Source: Verrucomicrobiaceae bacterium
Lineage (GTDB): Bacteria; Verrucomicrobiota; Verrucomicrobiia; Verrucomicrobiales; Verrucomicrobiaceae
Direction: 5' to 3'
Assembly (NCBI GenBank): GCA_027484445.1
Contig: JAIXSY010000019.1
Coordinates: 62,001 to 126,000 of the forward strand
DNA length: 64,000 nucleotides
The notes under the pieces are model-generated. The model was not told where the DNA came from. It worked only from the letters and a program-made list of their open reading frames with translations, and made no database searches. Below, piece after piece: positions 34,957-44,189 of this stretch. Numbering within the stretch: position 1 is the first letter of the stretch; each line of letters starts with the position of its first letter. The translations under genes and the position numbers were made by a program.

Positions 34957-35499
34957 TCAGCCCTCGCTGGCTTTGCTGAAGACGATCGCGTGCTGATCGT
35001 AGGTGGGTTTGGCCCGCGCCAGTCGTGCCACGTAGTCGATGGCTATCGGCAGTGGCACATCGGTGAGCATCAGGCTGATCTTGGTCGCCCCGAGGGCAGG
35101 GTCAGCCACGATGAAGTTCGGCACCACCTTGCCCTGACTGGCATTTTTGGATAGGGCACGCAGCCCATCCAGCGCCTCCTGCAGCGTCACTTCCGTGAGC
35201 TCTAGTTTTGGCAAGGTCACGCCCTGGTACTTCTTTTTCAGTGAGGTCCCATTGGCTTTCAGCTTCATTCGCACATCGGCCAGGAGGATGCGAGTCTCCT
35301 GGTGGCGTGGGTTTTGCGCTTCGACCATGCTCAGCAGCTGTTGAGCTTGCTCCAGATCCCCTTTGTAGTAGGCCGCGCGGCCCATTTGGAAGAGGTTTTC
35401 CAGTTCATCGGCTGCGCGCAGCGGCGCAGCCCCGACAGATGCGCCCACCACGAGGGTGAACGCCAAACGAACCACGAGATCACGAGGATTAAGTTTCAT
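34957..35499 (-). CDS. Exported TPR plus secretin-STN-like protein
   Basis: A 180-aa protein with signal peptide MKLNPRDLVVRLAFTLVVGA and cleavage near PLRAAD. The N-terminal part has a TPR-like pair (FQMGRAAYYKGDLEQAQQLL, RHQETRILLADVRMK). The C-terminal part (VTLPKLELTEVTLQEALDGL, then LMLTDVPLPIAIDYVARL) resembles the short N-terminal STN domain of secretins and TonB receptors but is not followed by a secretin barrel. It may be a periplasmic adaptor. No partner secretin gene is in the window. Start at 35499 was chosen for the signal peptide. Confidence 0.7.
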   Translation of the reverse strand: MKLNPRDLVVRLAFTLVVGASVGAAPLRAADELENLFQMGRAAYYKGDLEQAQQLLSMVEAQNPRHQETRILLADVRMKLKANGTSLKKKYQGVTLPKLELTEVTLQEALDGLRALSKNASQGKVVPNFIVADPALGATKISLMLTDVPLPIAIDYVARLARAKPTYDQHAIVFSKASEG

Positions 35500-35586
35500 G
35501 GTGGGGGGGATGCTGGAGGTTGGTCCAGCGCTGCGCATTTCACCGGATTTTAGGGGTCAAAGGCAAGCTCAAAAGTACAAGCGCGC

Positions 35587-35657
35587 GTTCAGCCCGACTA
35601 TCCAAGTTCATCGGCAAGCATGCCCTGGTGACAGAGAACTTCTGAATCCGGGTTGAG
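35587..35657. repeat. Palindromic intergenic repeat, diverged copy
   Basis: A 71-bp stretch that aligns end to end with the element at 5451-5522. It shares GTTCAGCCCGA at the left, AGTTCAT, GGCA-AGCATGCCC in the centre, GAGAACT, and GAATCCGGGTTGAG at the right, with one 1-base gap. Point changes have weakened the inner palindrome. It lies upstream of alr between divergent genes, as copy 1 lies between divergent genes. Confidence 0.75.
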
Positions 35658-35715
35658 CAGAGTCTTCCCGTCCAGCGGTTGCCATGAGCTCTAGCCTGCG
35701 GAAAGTGGCAGCTCC

Positions 35716-36870
35716 ATGCTCGCCAGCACCGATACCTTTCCTGATGAATCCATGCGCCCCACGCGGGTAGAGGTGGATCTGGGTCAACTGGGTCGCAATG
35801 TGCAGGCCATCCAGCAGCACGTGGGCTCTGCGCGCGTCATGGCGGTGGTGAAAGCCAATGCCTATGGCCACGGTCTCGTGCCCGTGGCGCATGAGATGGT
35901 GCGTGCGGGAGCTCATAGCCTCGGCGTGGCCTTGCTGGAGGAGGCTGTGCTGTTGCGTGAGGCGGGCATCACCACGCCGATCCTTGTGTTTGGGGGTATC
36001 GCAGAGACACAGATCCCGCTGTTTTTGCGCCATCAGCTCACGCTCACGGCACCTTCGGTGGAAAAGCTGAACCTCATTGATGCTGCTGCTGCGGCCATGA
36101 GCACTCCTGCGCGGGTGCATTTGAAGATCGATACCGGCATGGAGCGGCTGGGCATCCACTATTACAGCGCGGAGCGGCTGCTGGAGGCTAGCCTGAAGGC
36201 TCGGCACGTTCGGGTGGAGGGCATCTACTCACATTTCGCGAACGCAGACGCGGCGGATCTGAGTCATGCGCGGCTGCAGCTGGAGCGCTTCCAAGAGGTG
36301 CTGTCTTTTTATGAAAAACGCAGCCTGCCACCGCCGCTCAGGCACATCGCAAACAGTGGGGGTATCCTGCAGCTGCCCGAGAGTCATCTGGATCTCGTGC
36401 GGCCAGGCATCTTGCTCTACGGCGTATCGCCCAGCCGCGAGTGCCCGCTGACGCTTCCGGTACGCCCCGCGCTGACGTGGAAGAGTCATGTGGCCTACTT
36501 TAAAGTCGTGCAGCCGTGGCATCCGGTCAGCTATGGGAGCACCTGGGTCAGCGACCATGCCGTGCGCATGGTGACGGTCCCCGTCGGCTATGGCGATGGT
36601 TACTTCCGCGCGCTGTCAAACCGAGGTCAGGTACTGATCCGTGGTCAGCGCCACCCCATCGCGGGGCGGGTTTGCATGGATCAGGTCATGGTGAATCTGG
36701 AATGGGGCACCGCCTACTATCGGGATGAGGTGGTCCTGCTCGGCCATCAGGGCAGCGAGAGCATCTCCGCCGATGACCTTGCCGAATGGGCAGGCACGAT
36801 CTCCTACGAAGTGCTGACGAACATCAACGCACGCGTGCCGCGTCTTTACACCCGCAGCGAGGGCCCCTGA
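35716..36870 (+). CDS. alr: Alanine racemase
   Basis: A 384-aa PLP-dependent enzyme that makes D-alanine for peptidoglycan. The PLP Lys lies in MAVVKANAYGHGLVPVAHEM. Other family segments are HLKIDTGMERLGIHYYSAER and PLTLPVRPALTWKSHVAYFK, with the C-terminal Tyr segment VSYGSTWVSDHAVRMVTVPV. Two possible starts, 35716 and 35752, differ by 12 residues; the family's usual N-terminus is closer to the second (MRPTRVEVDL). It precedes the kinase gene by only 3 bp, so the two are probably co-transcribed. Confidence 0.92.
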   Translation: MLASTDTFPDESMRPTRVEVDLGQLGRNVQAIQQHVGSARVMAVVKANAYGHGLVPVAHEMVRAGAHSLGVALLEEAVLLREAGITTPILVFGGIAETQIPLFLRHQLTLTAPSVEKLNLIDAAAAAMSTPARVHLKIDTGMERLGIHYYSAERLLEASLKARHVRVEGIYSHFANADAADLSHARLQLERFQEVLSFYEKRSLPPPLRHIANSGGILQLPESHLDLVRPGILLYGVSPSRECPLTLPVRPALTWKSHVAYFKVVQPWHPVSYGSTWVSDHAVRMVTVPVGYGDGYFRALSNRGQVLIRGQRHPIAGRVCMDQVMVNLEWGTAYYRDEVVLLGHQGSESISADDLAEWAGTISYEVLTNINARVPRLYTRSEGP

Positions 36871-36873
36871 GCC

Positions 36874-39800
36874 TTGCTTTCTGGGTTGCCTGCCCGCTTG
36901 CCCCCTGCTTTTTCTTCACACGTGCTAGATCAAGCCCCAGACTCCGAGACCCCGGACCCTTCCCTGGATCAGACGATCCTCTCGGATAAAATGCCCCTCG
37001 CGCCCGTCCATTTGCCTCGGGCCTTGGCGGCAGTCTCGACCCGGCCGACCCAACCGCGCCCCACCAGCCTGCTGGAGGCTCACGGCGGTTGGATCGGTGG
37101 CAAATTTCGCCTTTTGGAAAAATTGGGCGAAGGCGGCTTCGGCCTCGTCTTCAAGGCAGAACAAGTGCAGCCCATCCAGCGCCTCGTCGCCGTGAAGGTG
37201 CTGAAGGCCGGCATGGACACGCAGCAGGTCATCGCCCGCTTTGAGACTGAGCGGCAGTCCCTGGCGCGCATGGAGCACCCAAACATCGCCCGCGTGCTGG
37301 ACGCTGGTGAGACGGACCGCGGACAGCCTTACTTTGTCATGGAGCTGGTGCGCGGCCGCTCCATCACCAGTTACGCACGGCATCAAAAGCTCACCCTTCC
37401 GCAGCGGATCGAGCTCTTCATCCCGGTCTGTCAGGCCGTGAATCATGCCCATCAAAAAGGGATCATCCACCGTGACCTGAAGCCTTCGAACATCATGGTG
37501 ATGGAAGAGGATGGAAAGCCGGTGCCCAAGGTCATCGACTTCGGCATCGCCAAGGTGCTGGAGGAAAAAAATCTGCGCCAGACGCTGGCCACCGGCATGG
37601 ATCAGCTCGTCGGCACGCCAGGCTACATCAGCCCTGAGCAGATCGAGCACGGCAGCGCCCAGGTGGACACGCGGTCTGACGTGTATGCCCTCGGCTCCAT
37701 CTTGCTGGAGCTGCTGAGTGGGCGTGGCTTGGTCTCTCCGGCGGATTTGGCCAACCGGCCGCTGCATCAGATCCTGCGCGATCAGGTGGAGCTGGACCCG
37801 CCCCGGCCCTCCACGCGTGCGCCCGAGCTGAAGGGCGATCTCGACTGGATCATCCTGAAGGCACTGGAGCGCGACCCAGCACGCCGCTACGGCAATGCAG
37901 ATGAATTGGCCGAGGATCTGCGCCATTACCTGCATGATGAGCCTGTGCGCGCCACGCCGCCGAGCCGCCGCTACCTGCTGCAGAAGTTCGTGAAGCGCCA
38001 TCGCGCAGGTGTGACCGCTGCGGCTGCAGTGGCGTTGACCGTGCTAGCCGGGGGCATCACCAGCACCGCGCTTTACCTAGAGGCGGAAAACAATCGCCGC
38101 GCGGTGCAGCGTGCTTCTTCGATCTCAGACGGTCGCATGGCCGCGCAGGTGCAGCTTTTGGAGCCGCCTGATTTTCAAAACGCAGCCGCGCTGCTGTGCC
38201 GTGCGCTGCGCACGGATCCTGACAACCAGGCAGCGGCGGTGAACCTGCTCTCCCTGCTGGAGCACGCCCAGTTCATCCAGCCTGCGACACGGGAGCTGTC
38301 TCTGCCGGAAGGTGCCGAGGAGGCGCGCCTCGTCGGCGTGAGTCGTCAGGCAGGCCTCGTTTTGGCCGTCAGCCGTCCGAGTCGCACGGGACCGGATGTG
38401 CTCAGCTTCTGGTCGTTGGAAAAGGGCACCCGCACAGATCATCCCCTTCGGGAGGGGGCCTTGGCCACAGCCCTCCTCGTCTCTCGGGATGGCAGTCAGG
38501 CCTACGTGTCGGATGACCTGGGGCAGATTCACCGCTGGACCTTGGCCAAAGGTCACGCAGAGGCGATGGAGCCGCGCCTTCCTCCAAAGCCCGATGGCAG
38601 TCCGCAGTCGGTGCTGACGCTGACGTTTTCAGGCGATGGCATGACCCTCGCTGCAGGAGGGGATGCCGGCGCGGTGCTGGCCTGGGATCTGCGACAGCCT
38701 GCGGCCCCTGCGCTGGTGATGCAGCACCCTCCTGCAGGAAGCGTGCCGCAGCCCATCAGCCACCTCTGCCTGGACTACCTGGGGACGCTCGCCGCCACGG
38801 CTAGCAACAGCGGACTGGGAGACACCGGTGCAGCGCAGGCGGTGGTCGCTGTCTGGGATCTAGCCGCAGGGCAGCTGCTCGGGGATCTGCTTCAGCTCGA
38901 CCATGGCGTGGGAGCCGTGGCGATTCATCGGGAGAAGGACCTGCTGGCAGTCGGCCAGCACAACGGTGAGGTGCATTTGGTGAATTTCCGCGCCCAGGAG
39001 CCAGGGGCACCGGACCTGCGTCACCCCTCCGCCGTCCTTTCCCTGGCCTTTAGCTCTGATGCCTCGACCCTCTGGGTGGGAGATGGAGCTGGCTACCTGC
39101 ACACCTGGCTGGTCGCCGAGGGCCGACCGGCCATCCCTGCGCAGCGGCACGATGGGGAGCTGATGTCGCTGCACTCTTCGCTAGAGCGTGGGCAGCTCGT
39201 CAGCGTCTCGCGGCATGGGGAATTGCGCGTGCGTGACACGCAGACGGGTTCGGTCCACGGCCTGCGCCTCGGCCAGCCGTTGGCAGAGACGGCGATGACG
39301 CCCGATGCGGCGCTCTTGGTCACCGCCGCACGGGCCGCGCCTAGCCTGCGGGTCTGGCGGGTCTATCAGCGCAAAGCCACCCGACGCCTGCTCGCCCCCC
39401 CGGAGGAAGATCTGCTCAAGTCGCCCCCCCTGCCGAAGACGATCCCTTCTGCCCTGCGCTCGCCCTTGCCCGTGAAGGCGTGGAATCGAGCGGGCACGCG
39501 CGTAGTCCTAGCGATGCGTGAGGGCAAGGCCTGCGTCTTCGAAGCCAGCACAGGGCGTGAACTTGGCCCGGCGGTGCGTCATCCGCCTGCGATCGGTGCC
39601 GTGGCGATCAGCGAGGATGGGCAGCTTTTTGCCACCTCAGGCCGGGATCAGCAGGTGCGCTTCTGGCAAACGAGCACTGGGCAGAGCACGGGCGTCGGGC
39701 TGCGGCTGAATCGCTTCGTCAGCGCCATGGCCCTGAGTTCCCGAGGAGAGCGCCTGGTCACGCTGACCGAGGATGGTGAAGCGCGCGTCTGGGATACGCG

Positions 39801-40254
39801 CGATGGCCAGAGCCTGAGCCCACCCATGCAGCTCGGGCAGTCGGCCCAGCGTGTAGGTCTCTCGGCAGACGGTCGCCGACTGCTCTATCGTCTCCCGGAT
39901 CAGGGCTGGTTTTCCCTGCCGATGCCACCAGTGCCTCAGCGACCTTTGCCCGACTGGTTTCTCGACCTCGCTGAGGCGATGGCAAGGCTGCGGCTGACCT
40001 CTGAAGGGCGGCTGCAAGCGCTGGATCTGGATGCCTGGCAGCGTGCGGTCAATGCGGTGCCGACAGAGCCTGATGAGGCCGAGCCTGCCGCTTGGCGCTG
40101 GGCGCAGTGGTTGCTGGCTCCGGCAGCGAAGCGCCCGCTCGCTCCTGAGGATGAAGAGTCCCTTGCAGACTATCTGCGCAGCTTGGAAAAAGGCGCATCC
40201 CCTCAAGCCGAAGAGGAGCTGCGCCGCTTCCTGCTGGAGTCTCCTGTGCGTTAG
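36874..40254 (+). CDS. Ser/Thr protein kinase with C-terminal WD40-like propeller
   Basis: A 1126-aa Hanks-type kinase. The cytoplasmic kinase domain spans about 75-355: Gly loop KLGEGGFGLVFKAEQ, catalytic loop HRDLKPSNIMV (about 198), DFGIAKVLEEKNL and GTPGYISPEQ. One membrane helix follows (VTAAAAVALTVLAGGITSTAL, about 381-401). The rest has repeated beta-propeller units of the WD40 type (LTLTFSGDGMTLAAGGDAGA, AISEDGQLFATSGRDQQVRF). A short helical tail ends the protein. Such kinases are abundant in Verrucomicrobia and Planctomycetes; the propeller probably senses or binds a partner outside the membrane. It overlaps the convergent mutarotase gene by 4 bp. Confidence 0.92.
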   Translation: MLSGLPARLPPAFSSHVLDQAPDSETPDPSLDQTILSDKMPLAPVHLPRALAAVSTRPTQPRPTSLLEAHGGWIGGKFRLLEKLGEGGFGLVFKAEQVQPIQRLVAVKVLKAGMDTQQVIARFETERQSLARMEHPNIARVLDAGETDRGQPYFVMELVRGRSITSYARHQKLTLPQRIELFIPVCQAVNHAHQKGIIHRDLKPSNIMVMEEDGKPVPKVIDFGIAKVLEEKNLRQTLATGMDQLVGTPGYISPEQIEHGSAQVDTRSDVYALGSILLELLSGRGLVSPADLANRPLHQILRDQVELDPPRPSTRAPELKGDLDWIILKALERDPARRYGNADELAEDLRHYLHDEPVRATPPSRRYLLQKFVKRHRAGVTAAAAVALTVLAGGITSTALYLEAENNRRAVQRASSISDGRMAAQVQLLEPPDFQNAAALLCRALRTDPDNQAAAVNLLSLLEHAQFIQPATRELSLPEGAEEARLVGVSRQAGLVLAVSRPSRTGPDVLSFWSLEKGTRTDHPLREGALATALLVSRDGSQAYVSDDLGQIHRWTLAKGHAEAMEPRLPPKPDGSPQSVLTLTFSGDGMTLAAGGDAGAVLAWDLRQPAAPALVMQHPPAGSVPQPISHLCLDYLGTLAATASNSGLGDTGAAQAVVAVWDLAAGQLLGDLLQLDHGVGAVAIHREKDLLAVGQHNGEVHLVNFRAQEPGAPDLRHPSAVLSLAFSSDASTLWVGDGAGYLHTWLVAEGRPAIPAQRHDGELMSLHSSLERGQLVSVSRHGELRVRDTQTGSVHGLRLGQPLAETAMTPDAALLVTAARAAPSLRVWRVYQRKATRRLLAPPEEDLLKSPPLPKTIPSALRSPLPVKAWNRAGTRVVLAMREGKACVFEASTGRELGPAVRHPPAIGAVAISEDGQLFATSGRDQQVRFWQTSTGQSTGVGLRLNRFVSAMALSSRGERLVTLTEDGEARVWDTRDGQSLSPPMQLGQSAQRVGLSADGRRLLYRLPDQGWFSLPMPPVPQRPLPDWFLDLAEAMARLRLTSEGRLQALDLDAWQRAVNAVPTEPDEAEPAAWRWAQWLLAPAAKRPLAPEDEESLADYLRSLEKGASPQAEEELRRFLLESPVR

Positions 40255-41132
40255 TTGGCGCCCCCGCCCTGCACACAGACGCTGGTGACGATGACGTGTT
40301 GTCCGCCAGGAAGGATGCGCACGGCAGCTTCCCCAGCGTTGGCAGCCTCGACGCAGAGAAAGCCTTGATAAGCCTCGTCAGGCAGATCGGCGAGGCGTTT
40401 GGATTTTTCGATCCAGGGGTTCCAAACGACAGTGGTGCCACTGCCCAGCTTATCCACGATGATTTGGCGTTCCCAGGCAGGGTCATTCACCACGACGCCT
40501 GCGGTGCTGTGGTATTGGCGATCGATCTCGCGGTCAAAGGTGATGTCGCCTTCCTGCTGCCGCTGTGTGGGCTCACCCACGGTGTCAAGGTAGCGTGCTT
40601 CCGCCAATCCCTGAACGGTAACGCGGTGAATATCCCCCACGCTGAGGTAGGTGTGCAGGGCTTCGGTGACCCTCAGGGGCTCGCTGCCCAGGTTTTGGGT
40701 CATGAGGGAAACCTCAAGCTTTGCGCCGAGGCTGATGCCAACATGGCAGACGAAATCATGCGGCCAAAGTTCGCGCGTTTCGGGTGTGTTTTGCAGGCGG
40801 AATAGCATCGCCACGTGGCTTTCCTGTGCATCGGCGCGCAGCAGTTCCCAGGGTTGGATGCGCGCAAGGCCGTGCATCGGCTTCGTGGCATCCGTCGGGT
40901 GCGCATTGAACCAAGGCCAGCAGATCGGGATGCCACCTCGGATGGCTTTGCCCAGGGCGAAAATGGCCTGGGGACTGAGGTAGAGCACGGGTTGCGCCTG
41001 ACCCCTAGGCGTCCACTCCATGACATGGGCTCCGTGGCCTGATACCTTCGCCGTGACGGCGGGATGTTGGATGTGGTAAATCAAGTAGCCGCTGGGATCT
41101 TCCACGGCGCGGATGCAATCGGGCAAGGTCAT
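40251..41132 (-). CDS. D-hexose-6-phosphate mutarotase (YeaD-like)
   Basis: A 293-aa aldose-1-epimerase-fold enzyme. YeaD-type proteins interconvert alpha and beta glucose 6-phosphate. Motifs include LGKAIRGGIPICWPWFN near residue 67 and the C-terminal TTVVWNPWIEKSKRLADL. The ATG at 41132 gives the usual N-terminus (MTLPDCIRAVEDPSGYLIYH); the frame runs open to 41282 but without family residues. It is divergent from the DUF3108 gene. Confidence 0.88.
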   Translation of the reverse strand: MTLPDCIRAVEDPSGYLIYHIQHPAVTAKVSGHGAHVMEWTPRGQAQPVLYLSPQAIFALGKAIRGGIPICWPWFNAHPTDATKPMHGLARIQPWELLRADAQESHVAMLFRLQNTPETRELWPHDFVCHVGISLGAKLEVSLMTQNLGSEPLRVTEALHTYLSVGDIHRVTVQGLAEARYLDTVGEPTQRQQEGDITFDREIDRQYHSTAGVVVNDPAWERQIIVDKLGSGTTVVWNPWIEKSKRLADLPDEAYQGFLCVEAANAGEAAVRILPGGQHVIVTSVCVQGGGAN

Positions 41133-41236
41133 GACGCTGCGTATCACAGCAGCTGGGCGAAGTCGCGCAGTTCTTTTGCGTGAGGATGGGGTTGCTGATT
41201 GAATGCTGGAGGTCTCCTGCCAGTCTCTGTCGCTGC

Positions 41237-42139
41237 ATGTGGACTTTATCTCAACGATTCGTGGCTCGCGGCTGGCTGGCATCGCTCAGCCCTCTGCTGC
41301 TCTGGCTGGGGCTCACAGGCTTTGTTTTGGCCGAAGAAAGCGTGACTCGGCAGATGTGGGAGAAAAGCCTGACCTTGAAGGCTCCAGGCGCTTTTCCCCC
41401 ACTCAAGCCCTGCCGAGTGAGTTATGAACTCAGCTGGAACAACCTGCTGTCTGCGGGCATGGCCCAGGTGCTGCTGCAGGAGGCGGGAGAGCACCAAGTG
41501 GCGAAGGCTCAGGCAGGCACCGCCGGTCTGGCGCGTTCACTCTGGCGCTACGACTGCACCATGGTTTCTGTGATGCAGCGCTCGGGCCTGCAAGCGGCCT
41601 ACATGGAGCATTCCGAGACCGACACGCGTGAGACGGCCACTTACCAGGTGCATTTTGACCGTCATCAGATCCGAACGATTACCGAACTAAAACCTGTGGG
41701 CGGCTCGAGCCTGCGCAGCCAATCGATCTGTCCTTTGGGCGGAGTCGATGACCTACAATCGGCGATCCTGTATGTGCGCAGTCATCCTCTGTGCACAGGA
41801 GATCATTTCACCCGAGTGGTACAGCCCTTTGATCGACCGTATCTGACGACTTTCACGGTCATGGGGCGAGAAAAACGCAAGGTCCAGGGGGTGCTCTACC
41901 CGACCATCAAGCTCGATGTGAAGATCCGCCGCATGGATCGCCGCACGCTCACCTTGGGAAGTTTTAAGAAAGTGAAAACCGCCACCATTTGGGTCAGCGA
42001 TGACGCCTGGCGGCTGCCTGTGGAGATGCATGCCAGCATTTACGTGGGCTTCATATCGGCCACGCTGACGAAACGGGAACCGCTGCTGGACGCGGCTGCG
42101 CAGGGGCGCCTGCCCACTGCCATGTCCCGTGGGCCTTGA
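41237..42139 (+). CDS. DUF3108 exported protein
   Basis: A 300-aa exported protein of the DUF3108 family. The N-terminus MWTLSQRFVARGWLASLSPL and LLWLGLTGFVLAEE forms a signal peptide. The core has the family pattern VSYELSWNNLLSAGMAQVLL and TLTLGSFKKVKTATIWVSDD, and the closing EMHASIYVGFISATL. DUF3108 proteins are thought to be periplasmic or lipid-interacting beta-rich proteins; no catalytic residues are known. The start at 41237 gives the cleanest signal peptide; an upstream ATG at 41180 is possible. It meets dctA tail to tail with 8 bp between. Confidence 0.8.
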   Translation: MWTLSQRFVARGWLASLSPLLLWLGLTGFVLAEESVTRQMWEKSLTLKAPGAFPPLKPCRVSYELSWNNLLSAGMAQVLLQEAGEHQVAKAQAGTAGLARSLWRYDCTMVSVMQRSGLQAAYMEHSETDTRETATYQVHFDRHQIRTITELKPVGGSSLRSQSICPLGGVDDLQSAILYVRSHPLCTGDHFTRVVQPFDRPYLTTFTVMGREKRKVQGVLYPTIKLDVKIRRMDRRTLTLGSFKKVKTATIWVSDDAWRLPVEMHASIYVGFISATLTKREPLLDAAAQGRLPTAMSRGP

Positions 42140-42147
42140 GTGTCGGA

Positions 42148-43440
42148 TCAGTTTGGCTCCGGCAGCTTGGGTGCTTCATGCAGCGCGGCATTCAGCATCG
42201 CGGGGGTCACTTCTCCTTCCCAACGGCTGATCGCTACGGCCGCCACACCATTGCCAATGAAGTTCGTGAGCGCACGACATTCGCTCATGAAGCGGTCGAT
42301 GCCTACAATCAATGCCAGGGATTCCATCGGAATGCTCGGCACCACGGCCAGCGTCGCTGCTAAGGTGACAAAACCTGCCCCCGTGACACCGCTGGCCCCT
42401 TTGGAAGTAATCATGGCCACGAATAACAAACTTAGCTGCTGTCCCAGGTCCAACGGCGTGTCGGTGGCCTGAGCCAAAAACACAGCAGCCATGGTCATGT
42501 AGATGTTGGTGCCATCGAGATTGAAGCTGTAGCCTGTAGGCACCACCAAGCCGACCGTGGCAGGCGCACAGCCCAAGCCGCGCAGCTTCTGAATCAGGGA
42601 AGGAAGCGCTGTCTCCGATGAACTCGTGCCCAGGACCAGCAGCAGCTCTTCCCGGATGTAGCGCAGGTAGCGCAAGATGGAGAAACCGCACAGGCGCGCG
42701 ATGCCGCCCAAAACGATGAGGACAAAGAAACCGGAGGTCAGGTAGAAGCCCAGCATGAGAGAAACCAAGCGTCCGAGCGATCCGATGCCATAGCTGGCCA
42801 CGGTGTAGGCCATGGCACCCAAGGCACCCACAGGAGCAGCCTTCACCAGCAAGCCCATGATTTTGAAAAAGACTTCACCTGCTTGCTCAATAGCTACCAA
42901 CGCAGGCTTTCCTCTTTCGCCCATCCCAGCTAGCGCAAAAGCGGTGACCAAAGCGATAAAAAGCACCTGCAGCAGGTCTCCACTCGTGAATGCACCCACG
43001 AAACTCCCAGGAATGATATTCAGGAGAAAATCCGGCGTGCTCAGGTGCTGCGCCTTTTCAGCAAAACCTTTCACGACTTCTGTGCCGCCTAAAGTGTCTA
43101 GGCGTGCATGAAATCCGGCCCCTGGCTGAAGTAGGTTCACCACGACCAAACCCACCAGCAAAGCGATCGTCGAGACCACTTCAAAGTACAGCAAGGTTTT
43201 GCCCCCAACGCGGCCTAGCTTTTTCAGATCGCCCATGGACGCAACTCCATGAACCACAGTGCAAAAGATGATCGGTGCGATCATCATCTTGACCAGTTTG
43301 ATGAAGCCATCTCCTAGCGCTTTGAGTGCCTTTCCCTCTGCGGGAAAACACCAGCCAAGCAGGATGCCGGCGGCCACCCCAATCAGGACCTGAACGTAGA
43401 GAATGCCGTACCAGGGTGTCCTGGGAGAAGAGGAAGCCAT
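42148..43440 (-). CDS. Dicarboxylate/amino acid:cation symporter, DctA-like
   Basis: A 430-aa inner-membrane symporter of the DAACS/SLC1 family with eight transmembrane helices and two re-entrant loops. Family signatures are [40 protein letters not shown] (Ser-rich hairpin), [20 protein letters not shown] and [20 protein letters not shown]. The last two segments match DctA (C4-dicarboxylates with H+ or Na+) better than GltP, but substrate cannot be fixed from sequence alone. It is divergent from the ribosomal cluster. Confidence 0.9.
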   Translation of the reverse strand: MASSSPRTPWYGILYVQVLIGVAAGILLGWCFPAEGKALKALGDGFIKLVKMMIAPIIFCTVVHGVASMGDLKKLGRVGGKTLLYFEVVSTIALLVGLVVVNLLQPGAGFHARLDTLGGTEVVKGFAEKAQHLSTPDFLLNIIPGSFVGAFTSGDLLQVLFIALVTAFALAGMGERGKPALVAIEQAGEVFFKIMGLLVKAAPVGALGAMAYTVASYGIGSLGRLVSLMLGFYLTSGFFVLIVLGGIARLCGFSILRYLRYIREELLLVLGTSSSETALPSLIQKLRGLGCAPATVGLVVPTGYSFNLDGTNIYMTMAAVFLAQATDTPLDLGQQLSLLFVAMITSKGASGVTGAGFVTLAATLAVVPSIPMESLALIVGIDRFMSECRALTNFIGNGVAAVAISRWEGEVTPAMLNAALHEAPKLPEPN

Positions 43441-43478
43441 AAGAGATCATGAAAGCCCAGCCAGACCGGCTTTGTGAA

Positions 43479-43497
43479 CAACTTTTTAAAAAAGTTG
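43479..43497. promoter_or_regulatory. AT-rich palindrome in the dctA-rpsL divergent region
   Basis: CAACTTTTT (43479-43487) and AAAAAGTTG (43489-43497) are perfect inverted arms around one A. It lies about 40 bp upstream of the dctA start, in the only AT-rich part of the region. It may be an operator or part of the promoter for dctA, for rpsL or for both. Function not shown. Confidence 0.4.
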
Positions 43498-43560
43498 GCT
43501 CAAAAGATAAATTTCTAGTTGCCTATTTTTCATCCTGACCCACTGTCGCGCCCCCCAGCC

Positions 43561-43614
43561 CCGGACTTTCCCCCAAAGTCTGGCTGAAAAGAACCTTTCG
43601 AGGTTCCTTTTGCT
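43561..43614 (+). promoter_or_regulatory. Two tandem stem-loops in the rpsL leader
   Basis: Hairpin A (43561-43583): CCGGACTTT and AAAGTCTGG pair over nine positions with one G-U, loop CCCCC. Hairpin B (43587-43614): AAAAGAACCT and AGGTTCCTTTT pair around a TTCG loop, a very stable tetraloop. They lie 125-178 bases before the rpsL ATG. Hairpin B is followed by CTTTT and could be a weak terminator or attenuator; the pair may be a leader that controls the str-S10 transcript. Confidence 0.5.
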
Positions 43615-43738
43615 ATCGGAGCAGTGAACCGGAAAAACACTGTGCAACTCTGAATCAGACAGAGCAGGCACATTGTCTCCCCCGTTCCAGCCCGACGAGG
43701 CCTCCCAACAAGGATCGGATTTTCTTTCACAAGACAAC

Positions 43739-44146
43739 ATGCCCACCATCAATCAGCTCGTCAGACACGGCCGCAAAGACAAGGCGGAGAAGTCGAAGTC
43801 GCCTGCGCTCGCCAAGTGCCCGCAGCGCCGCGGAGTCTGTCTTCAGGTCATGACTCGTACGCCGAAGAAGCCTAACTCGGCTCTTCGTAAAGTCGCTAAA
43901 GTGCGTCTGACCAACGGCTACGAAGTGATTGCTTACATCGGTGGTGAAGGTCACAACCTTCAAGAACACAGCATCGTTCTCGTGCGCGGCGGTCGTGTGA
44001 AAGACTTGCCGGGTGTTCGTTATCACATCGTTCGCGGTACTTTGGATTGCTTGGGCGTGGAGAAGCGCCGCCGTGGTCGCTCCAAATATGGCGCGAAGCG
44101 TCCAAAGCCAGGTGCCGCCGCTGCTCCAGCCAAAGGCAAGAAGTAA
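43739..44146 (+). CDS. rpsL: Ribosomal protein S12
   Basis: A 135-aa small-subunit protein at the decoding centre. Universal S12 motifs are present: [33 protein letters not shown] (around the Lys and Thr that set streptomycin response), [14 protein letters not shown] and [20 protein letters not shown]. The C-terminus has an Ala/Lys extension. In-frame codons upstream to 43673 are non-family residues, so ATG 43739 is the start. First gene of the str-S10 cluster. No Shine-Dalgarno site. Confidence 0.97.
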   Translation: MPTINQLVRHGRKDKAEKSKSPALAKCPQRRGVCLQVMTRTPKKPNSALRKVAKVRLTNGYEVIAYIGGEGHNLQEHSIVLVRGGRVKDLPGVRYHIVRGTLDCLGVEKRRRGRSKYGAKRPKPGAAAAPAKGKK

Positions 44147-44189
44147 TCACCTCTCAACCGCACTTTTTTAAACTCAGCTTTTCGTTCTT

